Positions 7,123 through 14,833 of a stretch of DNA of 35,882 nt are shown here, piece by piece. This DNA comes from a virus. The stretch's first letter is position 1. The number at the start of each line of letters is the position of its first letter. Below the pieces are notes generated by a model that saw nothing but the letters and a program-made list of their open reading frames with translations, was not told where the DNA came from and made no database searches. Position numbers and translations under genes: made by a program. Where the stretch lies: the IMG/VR virus record IMGVR_UViG_3300023198_000132, positions 1 through 35,882 of that record, one strand, 5' to 3'.

Positions 7123-9552
7123 ATGGCGCAAAACGCAGTAAATAGTTTTTTTCCTAGCCAAGTGGTACCTGACCAAGAGAAAATGTCAGAAGCTTACGGT
7201 CTCAAAGTAGGTAGAGCTATTCAAAACGAATGGTGGTCTAGCAATTCTGGAACATCACGCTACAAAAGTAATCAAACTACTTTTCATAATTTGAGGCTAT
7301 ATGCTAGAGGCGAACAGTCTGTGCAAAAATATAAAGACGAACTTTCTATAAACGGAGATTTATCATATTTAAACCTTGACTGGAAACCTGTACCTATTTT
7401 ATCTAAGTTTGTTGATATCGTAGTAAATGGTATTGCGGATAGATCATTTGATATATCAGCTTATTCTCAAGATCCTTATGGTATCAGTAAGAGAACAGCT
7501 TATATGGAATCTATTATACGTGATTTACAAACAGCTGAACTAAACAATTTTGCTAAAGAACAATTTGGTATAAACTTATTTGAAAACAATCCAGATAAAT
7601 TACCTGACTCTGAAGAAGAGCTAGATATACACATGCAGTTAAGCTATAAGCAAGGTATCGAGATTGCTGAAGAGGAAGCTCTCAATACTATGTTTGAAGA
7701 AAACAGGTATGACTTAACTAAAAAAAGAACCTACTACGATTTGACCACCCTAGGGATTGGAGCTGTTAAAAACAACTTTACAGAATCTTCGGGAGTGACA
7801 GTGGAATACGTAGATCCTGCTTATCTGGTTTACTCCTATACGGAAGATCCATATTTTCAGGATATTTATTATGCAGGAGAAGTAAAGTTTGTTCCAGTGA
7901 ACGAGCTTAAAAAACAATTTCCAAACTTATCGGAAGATGAGCTAAAGAAAATTCAATCGCAAGGATCACAAAGTTATGGTTCTTTTGATAACAATTTATC
8001 AAACAATAGAGACAATAGGGATTCAAACGTTATACAGGTTTTGTATTTTAACTACAAGACTTATATGAATGAGGTTTACAAGGTTAAAGAAACCGCTACA
8101 GGAGCTAGCAAAATAATTGTTAGAGACGATCAATTTGATCCACCTGTTGAAATGCTTGAGGAGGTGTTCGGTAAGATGTCAAGATCTTTAGAGGTTTTAT
8201 ATGAAGGTGTTTTAGTTTTAGGTACAGATATACTACTTAAATGGGAAATGGCTAAAAACATGATGCGCCCAAAAAGCGATGCATCAAAAGTTAAAATGAA
8301 TTACGCTATAACTGCACCAAGAATGTATCAAGGTAAAATTGATTCATTAGTTAGTAAGTGTACTGGTTTTGCTGATATGGTTCAATTAACTCATTTAAAA
8401 CTACAGCAAGTTTTACAAAGAATGATACCTGATGGTGTTTATTTAGATGCAGATGGAATTAATGAAGTTGATTTAGGTAATGGTACGAACTATAATCCGC
8501 AAGAAGCACTTAACATGTTCTTCCAAACGGGCTCTATAATAGGTAGATCATTTACTCAGGATGGCGATATGAATCCTGGTAAAGTACCTATTCAAGAGGT
8601 ACCAACAGGTAGTGGTGGACAAAAATTACAAACACTTATATCTACATACAACTATTATCTACAAATGATAAGAGATGTAACAGGATTAAACGAAGCAAGA
8701 GACGGATCAACACCTGATTCAAGAGCTTTAGTTGGCGTTCAGAAAATGGCTGCAGCGAATTCAAATACAGCTACAAGACATATATTAGATTCAGGTTTAT
8801 ACTTAACAAGAGAAACCGCAGAATGTTTATCATTGAGAATATCTGATATAATAGAATTTCACCCAGCTAAGCAAAGTTTTATTCAAAAAATAGGTGGCTT
8901 TAATGTTGCTGTATTGGAGGAACTATCAGATTTACACTTGCATGACTTCGGTATATCTTTAAAATTACAACCTGATGACGAACAAAAAGCTGTTTTGGAA
9001 AACAATCTACAAGTCGCTTTAAGTGGAGGGTTGATTGATTTGTCTGACGCAATAGATATACGAGAGGTTACAAACTTAAAACTTGCTAATCAACTTTTAA
9101 AAGTTAAGCAAAAGAAACGTCAAGAACGCCTGCAAGCAGAAAAACAAGCGAATATACAAGCTCAAGCTCAAGCAAATGCGCAAGCTCAACAAGTAGCTGC
9201 TCAAGCTGAAATACAAAAAGATCAAGCTTTATTTTCTACTAAGTCGCAGTTAGAGCAATTAAAAGGGCAAATAGAGAATCAAAGAATAGCGGTAGAGGTG
9301 CAAGCTAAAAAAGAATTAATGGAAATAGAGTTTCAGTACAACATGAAGCTTAAAGGTATTGAAGTTGATAACGCTAAGCAAAAAGAAAAAGAGTTAGAGG
9401 ATCGAAAGGACCAAAGAACTAAAATGCAAGGAACACAACAAAGCGAGATGATTGAGCAAAGAAAAAATGGCTCACCCGCTAAAAACTTCGAATCGTCTGG
9501 AAATGACGTTATGGGAGGAGGATTTAACTTAGGTGGGTTTGAACCTAGGTAA
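7123..9552 (+). CDS. portal protein with long coiled-coil C-terminus
   Basis: An 809-aa portal candidate that would form the dodecameric channel at one capsid vertex. Its place between terL and a scaffold/capsid pair is the classic portal position, and the N-terminal part (NLDWKPVPILSKFVDIVVNG; later MQLSYKQGIEIAEEEAL) is like podovirus portals. Residues about 660-790 form a Gln- and Ala-rich coiled coil (repeats of IQAQAQANAQAQQ type, then Lys/Glu-rich helix). This could be a long barrel or crown projecting into the capsid. The tail carries NGSPAKN (SPAKN at residues 784-788) and a Gly-rich end. It begins with ATG after an A-rich leader and is followed 36 bp later by the scaffold. Confidence 0.85.
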   Translation: MAQNAVNSFFPSQVVPDQEKMSEAYGLKVGRAIQNEWWSSNSGTSRYKSNQTTFHNLRLYARGEQSVQKYKDELSINGDLSYLNLDWKPVPILSKFVDIVVNGIADRSFDISAYSQDPYGISKRTAYMESIIRDLQTAELNNFAKEQFGINLFENNPDKLPDSEEELDIHMQLSYKQGIEIAEEEALNTMFEENRYDLTKKRTYYDLTTLGIGAVKNNFTESSGVTVEYVDPAYLVYSYTEDPYFQDIYYAGEVKFVPVNELKKQFPNLSEDELKKIQSQGSQSYGSFDNNLSNNRDNRDSNVIQVLYFNYKTYMNEVYKVKETATGASKIIVRDDQFDPPVEMLEEVFGKMSRSLEVLYEGVLVLGTDILLKWEMAKNMMRPKSDASKVKMNYAITAPRMYQGKIDSLVSKCTGFADMVQLTHLKLQQVLQRMIPDGVYLDADGINEVDLGNGTNYNPQEALNMFFQTGSIIGRSFTQDGDMNPGKVPIQEVPTGSGGQKLQTLISTYNYYLQMIRDVTGLNEARDGSTPDSRALVGVQKMAAANSNTATRHILDSGLYLTRETAECLSLRISDIIEFHPAKQSFIQKIGGFNVAVLEELSDLHLHDFGISLKLQPDDEQKAVLENNLQVALSGGLIDLSDAIDIREVTNLKLANQLLKVKQKKRQERLQAEKQANIQAQAQANAQAQQVAAQAEIQKDQALFSTKSQLEQLKGQIENQRIAVEVQAKKELMEIEFQYNMKLKGIEVDNAKQKEKELEDRKDQRTKMQGTQQSEMIEQRKNGSPAKNFESSGNDVMGGGFNLGGFEPR

Positions 9553-9588
9553 TAATAAGAAGTAATACTAATTTTATAATATTTTATC

Positions 9589-10752
9589 ATGTCAGAAATC
9601 ACAGAAGATGTGCCTGTAGAAAACACAGCGGAAGCTAATTCAGGTGTATCGTTATCAGAAGAAGGAAATATCAAGCTAGATATGTCTGTTATTAACCAAC
9701 CCACACCAGAGCAAGAGCATGAAGCGGTGGTGGAAATTGAACAAACAACACCCGAACCTGTAAAAAACATTACAGAAGAAGTAATTGAAAATGTAGAAGA
9801 GCTTGTAAATGAGTCTTTTATAGAAGAAATTACAGAAGAGGAAGTTGTAGAACAAGTTGAGGAACTTGAAGAGCAAATAGAGCAAGCGGTTGTAGATCAA
9901 TCCGAAGGCGTTGTGCTTCCTGAAAATATCCAAAAAGTAGTGGATTTCATGGAAGAAACAAATGGGACGTTAGAAGACTATGTAATGCTTAACCAAGATT
10001 ACAGTAAGTTAAATGAAACTCAATTGCTAAAAGAATATTACGAACGTACAAAACCTCATTTAGACAAAGAGGATATTGAATTCTTAATGGAAGACAATTT
10101 TTCTTACGACGAAGATATTGATGATGACCGAGATATTCGTAGAAAAAAACTGGCTCACAGAGAAGAGTTGGCTAAAGCAAAATCACATTTAGACGGAATG
10201 AAGTCTAAATATTATGAAAAAATAAAAGGGGGTTCAAAATTAGCTCCCGAACAAAAGAAAGCGGTAGATTTTTTCAATCGCTATACAAAAGAAAACGAGG
10301 AAGCAACTCAGGTAGCTAAAAGACAAGCAGATTTATTTAATAATAAAACAAACAATGTTTTTAATGAAGACTTTAAAGGTTTTGATTATAAAGTTGGGGA
10401 GAAAAAATTCCGTTTTAAAGTTAAAGATTCTGTATCTGTTAAGGAAACTCAAAGCGACATTAATAATTTCATTAAGAAGTTCTTAAATGATAAAAACGAA
10501 ATGTCAGATGCTAGGGGTTACCACAAAGGATTGTTTACAGCTATGAATTCAGACGCTATCGCAGAGCATTTCTACGAACAAGGAAAAGCAGACGCAATGA
10601 AAGCTAGCATTTCGAAATCTAAAAACATTAATATGGGTGCGAGAGGCGTTCACGAAGATGTTAAGATACCGGGAGGTTGGCAAGTTAGGTCAGTCGATTC
10701 GGGAGGAGCAGATTCAAAATTAAGAATAAAAAGTTTTAAAAACATTAAATAA
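9589..10752 (+). CDS. putative capsid scaffolding protein
   Basis: A 387-aa protein with a strongly acidic N-terminal third (Glu- and Val-rich, as in EEVIENVEELVNE and EEEVVEQVEELEEQ) and a helical, Lys/Glu-rich remainder (KLAHREELAKAKSHLDGM). It ends in a basic, Gly/Ser-rich tail (SGGADSKLRIKSFKNIK). Low-complexity acidic helices between portal and major capsid genes are the signature of scaffolding proteins, which template the prohead and then leave. The basic C-terminus could bind the capsid protein. There is no protease motif. The capsid gene starts nine bases after its stop. Confidence 0.78.
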   Translation: MSEITEDVPVENTAEANSGVSLSEEGNIKLDMSVINQPTPEQEHEAVVEIEQTTPEPVKNITEEVIENVEELVNESFIEEITEEEVVEQVEELEEQIEQAVVDQSEGVVLPENIQKVVDFMEETNGTLEDYVMLNQDYSKLNETQLLKEYYERTKPHLDKEDIEFLMEDNFSYDEDIDDDRDIRRKKLAHREELAKAKSHLDGMKSKYYEKIKGGSKLAPEQKKAVDFFNRYTKENEEATQVAKRQADLFNNKTNNVFNEDFKGFDYKVGEKKFRFKVKDSVSVKETQSDINNFIKKFLNDKNEMSDARGYHKGLFTAMNSDAIAEHFYEQGKADAMKASISKSKNINMGARGVHEDVKIPGGWQVRSVDSGGADSKLRIKSFKNIK

Positions 10753-10760
10753 CAAAAATT

Positions 10761-12206
10761 ATGGCATTTGCAACCGCGCCCGCAACATTAGCGAATTTGG
10801 CACACTTAACACCGAGACCTATTAAAGGTTTATTCGGAGACAATTACCTATCTGTAGCAGATATGGATTTCACACAACAATTTTTACCAGAAGTATACGA
10901 AAAAGAAATTGAGCGTTATGGAAACAGAACAATCACTGGATTTTTACGTATGGTTGGTGCAGAGATGCCAATGGCTTCTGATCAAGTAGTTTGGTCTGAA
11001 CAAGGAAGATTACATATTGCGTATGACAACTTGACGACTCAAGCAGTAGCTCTTAAAACAATATCTTTACCAGATGCAGCTACGGCTCCTGATGGAAAAG
11101 CTCCTTTATTAGGTGCTGGAATGACTGTAGTTATTTCTAAAGGTAATGTAACTAATAAAGCTTTTATAAAAGGTATATCATCTACTGTAATTGCTAATAG
11201 TGTTGTTTACGATATTGAAGTTTATGATACTTCTAATGGTCAATTAGACGCAGCTCTTGGAGGAGAAACTGCTGTAAACATATTCGTATTTGGATCTGAA
11301 TATGCAAAAGGTTCTTCTTTAGCAGGGAACTCTATCGATGCTTCTTTTACTACATTCAGTAACAAACCAATTATCTTGAGAGATAAGTATAGTGTTAATG
11401 GATCTGATGTAGCACAAATCGGATGGGTTGAAGTAACAACTGAAGTTGGGACTGGAGGATACTTGTGGTATTTGAAATCAGAGCATGAATCAAGAATCCG
11501 TTTTGAAGACTACTTAGAAATGAGTATGGTTGAATCTACTTCTGCACAAAGCGCTTTTACAAACGCAGCCAATGCTCCTATTACAGGAACACAAGGTTTA
11601 TTTGCAGCTTTAGAAGAAAGAGGATTAGTTTATAATGATCCTGATTTCGGAGCAGCATCTGGAGCTGGTTTAGCTGAATTTGATTCTATCTTAGCCGAAT
11701 TAGACAAGCAAGGTGCAATTGAAGAAAACATGATGTTCTTAGACAGAAATACGTCTTTAGATATTGACAACATGTTAGCTGCGCAGAATTCTTATGGAGC
11801 TGGAGGTACATCTTACGGTGTATTTGAAAATTCAGAAGAAATGGCTTTAAACTTAGGTTTCTCAGGATTCAGAAGAGGTTCTTATGACTTCTACAAGACT
11901 GACTGGAAATACTTAAATGATTCTACAACTCGTGGATTAATTAATGATATCAAAGGAGTAATTGTTCCTGCTGGAACTTCTACTGTTTATGACCAACAAT
12001 TAGGACAAAACATTTCAAGACCATTCTTACATATCCGTTATAGAGCTTCAGAAGCTGATGACAGACGTTTGAAATCTTGGGTTACTGGTTCTGTTGGAGG
12101 TAATTACACTAGTGATGCGGATGAAATGAATGTTCACTTCTTATCAGAAAGAACACTTTGTACTCAAGCTGCAAACAACTTTGTATTATTGAAAGCTACA
12201 GTATAG
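10761..12206 (+). CDS. major capsid protein
   Basis: A 481-aa protein, well expressed by its context: A-rich leader and codons ending in A or T throughout. It follows the scaffold and precedes connector genes. Features fitting a HK97-fold capsid protein include the N-terminal arm, an early extended segment (MDFTQQFLPEVYEKEIERYG), a Ser/Gly-rich central part and a C-terminal half with an acidic-aromatic helix (LAEFDSILAELDKQGAIEE) and the segment SFLHIRYRASEADDR-like near the end. I recognise the family by position and general plan, not by a named motif. It is followed by the longest gene-free gap in the structural region. Confidence 0.85.
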   Translation: MAFATAPATLANLAHLTPRPIKGLFGDNYLSVADMDFTQQFLPEVYEKEIERYGNRTITGFLRMVGAEMPMASDQVVWSEQGRLHIAYDNLTTQAVALKTISLPDAATAPDGKAPLLGAGMTVVISKGNVTNKAFIKGISSTVIANSVVYDIEVYDTSNGQLDAALGGETAVNIFVFGSEYAKGSSLAGNSIDASFTTFSNKPIILRDKYSVNGSDVAQIGWVEVTTEVGTGGYLWYLKSEHESRIRFEDYLEMSMVESTSAQSAFTNAANAPITGTQGLFAALEERGLVYNDPDFGAASGAGLAEFDSILAELDKQGAIEENMMFLDRNTSLDIDNMLAAQNSYGAGGTSYGVFENSEEMALNLGFSGFRRGSYDFYKTDWKYLNDSTTRGLINDIKGVIVPAGTSTVYDQQLGQNISRPFLHIRYRASEADDRRLKSWVTGSVGGNYTSDADEMNVHFLSERTLCTQAANNFVLLKATV

Positions 12207-12221
12207 TAGTATTAAATTAAA

Positions 12222-12264
12222 GGTAACACTTACCCTCGTTTATATCACGGGGGTAATGTTTACC
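12222..12264 (+). other. interrupted hairpin after the capsid gene
   Basis: GGTAA CAC TTACCC, a 15-base loop, then GGGTAA TGT TTACC forms two paired stretches (5 and 6 bp) separated by a 3x3 internal loop. No run of T follows, so it is not a standard intrinsic terminator. It might stabilise the capsid mRNA 3' end or attenuate transcription downstream. The rest of the 12207-12344 gap holds only AT-rich sequence and a short AGTAGGCTACT palindrome at 12298-12308; no gene is seen there. Confidence 0.4.
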
Positions 12265-12344
12265 CTTATACGACAATAGCTTATATATATTAATAGTAGT
12301 AGGCTACTGTCACATTATTAATAATTTTTATATCATATTATATC

Positions 12345-13163
12345 ATGGCAGCTAAAAAAGCACCAGCAAAAAGCATTGAGGTTGCACCTCAGCAAGTACA
12401 AGCAAAAACATCTGAACCTGTAAAAGATCAATGGGTTTTTAAAGAAAGGCTTTACGAATTAAAAAGGATTAAACCGGTAATTTTTACATTACCAACTTCT
12501 CACAGTAACAGAAAAACTTTATTATATTTTGATGAAGAACTAGGTTACCAAAGAGAAATAAGATATGCGACCAACCAAAGATCTTGTTTTGTAGACGAAC
12601 AAGTCGGACAGGCGGTTATGGGAAGGATAGTTTTTAGAAACGGGGTATTAAGAGTACCTAAAGAAAACGTTACATTACAAAAGCTATTATCAATATACCA
12701 TCCAGCTTTAAAGTCTGGTATATACGAAGAGTACAAGCCACAAGAACAAGCAAGCAATGAAGTAGATTGGATTGAATTTGAACTAGCTGCTTTAAACACG
12801 GCTAAAAACTTATCAATTGAAGAAGCTGAAGCAATTCTTAGAGTGGAAATTGGATCTAAAGTAAATGATTTGTCATCATCGGAACTAAAAAGAGATGTAC
12901 TTATATTTGCTAAAAGAAATCCAAACCTATTTTTACAGCTAGCAAATGATGAAGATACGCAGTTGAGAAGCTTCGGAACCAAAGCAGTAGAAGAAGGAAT
13001 ATTAGCATTATCACAAGATCAAAGAACTTTTACTTATGGTAAAGGGGGAAGAAAAGTAATGACCGTACCTTTTGATGAACACCCTTATTCAGCGTTATCA
13101 TCATTCTTTAAAACAGATGAAGGAATGGAAATTTACAAAGCAATAGAAAAGCGACTTAAATAG
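12345..13163 (+). CDS. conserved post-capsid protein of unknown function
   Basis: A 272-aa protein. After a short basic Ala/Pro/Lys-rich arm, residues 28 to 130 form a mixed domain (VFKERLYELK, SHSNRKTLLYFDEELGYQRE, RYATNQRSCFVDEQVG, LQKLLSIYHPALKSGIYEEY). Residues about 145-272 are mostly helical and end in TVPFDEHPYSALSSFFKTD and IEKRLK. The family is conserved in uncultured marine Bacteroidota phages directly after the capsid gene. I recall no characterised member. Its place suggests a head-decoration, head-completion or processing factor, which remains an inference. Confidence 0.72.
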   Translation: MAAKKAPAKSIEVAPQQVQAKTSEPVKDQWVFKERLYELKRIKPVIFTLPTSHSNRKTLLYFDEELGYQREIRYATNQRSCFVDEQVGQAVMGRIVFRNGVLRVPKENVTLQKLLSIYHPALKSGIYEEYKPQEQASNEVDWIEFELAALNTAKNLSIEEAEAILRVEIGSKVNDLSSSELKRDVLIFAKRNPNLFLQLANDEDTQLRSFGTKAVEEGILALSQDQRTFTYGKGGRKVMTVPFDEHPYSALSSFFKTDEGMEIYKAIEKRLK

Positions 13164-13177
13164 TCACCTTTATGGTA

Positions 13178-13201
13178 ATAGGCTACCGAGAGGTGGCCTA
13201 T
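13178..13201 (+). promoter_or_regulatory. hairpin with GAGA tetraloop upstream of connector gene
   Basis: ATAGGCTACC, GAGA, GGTGGCCTAT makes a 10-bp stem (one T-G wobble) closed by a GNRA-type tetraloop. It lies 14 bp after a stop and 25 bp before the next start. The sequence after it is AACTATATAAAAAAAATAAT, with no T run, so it is unlikely to be a plus-strand intrinsic terminator. It may be an RNA processing or stability element between cistrons with different expression levels. Confidence 0.55.
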
Positions 13202-13226
13202 AACTATATAAAAAAAATAATAAATT

Positions 13227-13916
13227 ATGGCTGTAAGTATTGATACTGTTTATCAAAGAGTGTTAGCAATATTAAACAAAGAACAAAGAGGGTACGTTAC
13301 TCCTCAAGAATTTAATTTGTTTGCTAACCAAGCGCAATTGGATATATTCGAGCAATATTTCTATGACATTAATCAATTTGGTAGACTACCTGGAAACGAT
13401 ACGGAGTTTTCAGACATGCTCAACATCCTTAATGAAAAAATTAATATCTTTGAAAAGAACGAAGATATGACTTTTACAAACCCTTACTGGACTACACCTG
13501 CCGATACTTATAGGCTTGGTACAATAGTCTTTAACGGAGTAACTGAGGTTGAAAGAATAAACTACAATGAGTTTTTATACATTAACCAATCACCTTATGC
13601 TAGGCCTAAAGATTCTAGACCTGTATTCGTAGCAAACGAGTCAGGATATAAAGTTTACGGAGATAACCCTATAGTAACTAATGTTTCGTGTAATTATATA
13701 AAAACACCAGCTAAAGTATCATGGGGCTACCAAATGGTATTTGGAGAAGCTTTATACAATTCAACTACATCAACAGATTTTGAATTGCATGAATCAGAAG
13801 AAACTGAACTTGTTATAAAAATACTTTCTTTTGCAGGTTTATCGGTACAAGACATAAATATGTATCAAGTAGCTAACCAAATCGAAGCACAAACTAATCA
13901 ACAAGAAAAAGCATAA
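13227..13916 (+). CDS. putative head-tail connector protein
   Basis: A 229-aa protein: an N-terminal helical bundle (IDTVYQRVLAILNKEQRGYV, PQEFNLFANQAQLDIFEQYF) followed by beta-rich middle strands and a C-terminal helical end rich in Gln. This matches the size and order of small connector/ring proteins between capsid and tail in podovirus-like and crAss-like phages. It is preceded by an A-rich leader, and its stop lies a few bases before the next start. No catalytic motif is present. The role is inferred from position and architecture. Confidence 0.68.
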   Translation: MAVSIDTVYQRVLAILNKEQRGYVTPQEFNLFANQAQLDIFEQYFYDINQFGRLPGNDTEFSDMLNILNEKINIFEKNEDMTFTNPYWTTPADTYRLGTIVFNGVTEVERINYNEFLYINQSPYARPKDSRPVFVANESGYKVYGDNPIVTNVSCNYIKTPAKVSWGYQMVFGEALYNSTTSTDFELHESEETELVIKILSFAGLSVQDINMYQVANQIEAQTNQQEKA

Positions 13917-13919
13917 CAC

Positions 13920-14828
13920 ATGGGATTGATAAATCAAACACCTGAACTATATTACTTAGGAGCAGATGACGTATGGAATAGTGGGGATGAAAACTACGGA
14001 GACTACCAGTTCATTAGTATAAAAGATATAATAAACAACTTTATGGTTGCTTACGTAGGGCAAGACAAGCTTATAACAAAAGTTAAAAGAACAGATGTTG
14101 CTTACTGGGCTCAAAGAGCAGTACAAGAATTTAGTTTCGATTTACTGCCGCAAACCAAGTCAATAGAGATAGAGGTTCCTCCTGGATTGTATATGGTTAT
14201 GCCACAAGACTTCGTGAGCTATATTAAGCTAGCCTGGTCAGACGAAAAAGGAATTGAAAGGATAATATATAGAACAGATAAAACAAGCAACCCAGAAGCT
14301 ATATTACAAGACTCTGATTTTGCATACACTTTTTCTGAAGCAGGTGAGTTATTGAAAGCTCAAAGCTCCGAAACTTTAAAAAGATTTAAAACCGAATCAT
14401 CTGCTAATAGTGGTTATTGGGATATAAATAGTAATCCAGATTTAATGGCACTTTACGCTTATGGCGGCAGATACGGTATTTCGCCGCAAGAGGCTCAAGG
14501 AAATGGTGTTTTTTATTTAGATAATGAAGATGGAGTTATAAGATTCAGCTCAGATCTAAGAGGTAGAATCATTACTTTAATATATGTAAGTGATGGACTT
14601 GGTACAGAGGAAGACATGAATGTACATAAATACGCTATGGACGCTGTTGAAAAGTACATAGCCTATTCTGTTTTATCTACAAGATCAAATGTTCAAGAGT
14701 ACCTTGTAGCTAGATTTAAAAAGGAATCATCAGCTGCAAGAAGAAACGCAAAAATTAGATTGTCTAAGCTTAACTTGGAGCAACTAAGTCAAGTGTTCAG
14801 AAATCAAACCAAATGGATTAAACACTAA
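13920..14828 (+). CDS. putative neck/tail adaptor protein
   Basis: A 302-aa protein. The N-terminal part carries an unusual Asp/Tyr-rich strand region (YYLGADDVWNSGDENYGDYQ). A helical part follows (FMVAYVGQDKLITKVKRTDVAYWAQRAVQEFSF) that resembles the helical core of T7 gp11-like adaptors. The middle (IEIEVPPGLYMVMPQDFVSY) is beta-rich and the C-terminus is basic helical (RFKKESSAARRNAKIRLSK). It sits between a connector candidate and the 1521-aa nozzle-like gene, so an adaptor or gatekeeper role is likely. The evidence is architecture and position only. Confidence 0.65.
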   Translation: MGLINQTPELYYLGADDVWNSGDENYGDYQFISIKDIINNFMVAYVGQDKLITKVKRTDVAYWAQRAVQEFSFDLLPQTKSIEIEVPPGLYMVMPQDFVSYIKLAWSDEKGIERIIYRTDKTSNPEAILQDSDFAYTFSEAGELLKAQSSETLKRFKTESSANSGYWDINSNPDLMALYAYGGRYGISPQEAQGNGVFYLDNEDGVIRFSSDLRGRIITLIYVSDGLGTEEDMNVHKYAMDAVEKYIAYSVLSTRSNVQEYLVARFKKESSAARRNAKIRLSKLNLEQLSQVFRNQTKWIKH

Positions 14829-14833
14829 ATTAA

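Noticed and set aside
12222-12264. Intrinsic terminator after the capsid gene.
   Set aside because: The stem is interrupted by a 3x3 internal loop and no T tract follows; kept only as a weak hairpin.
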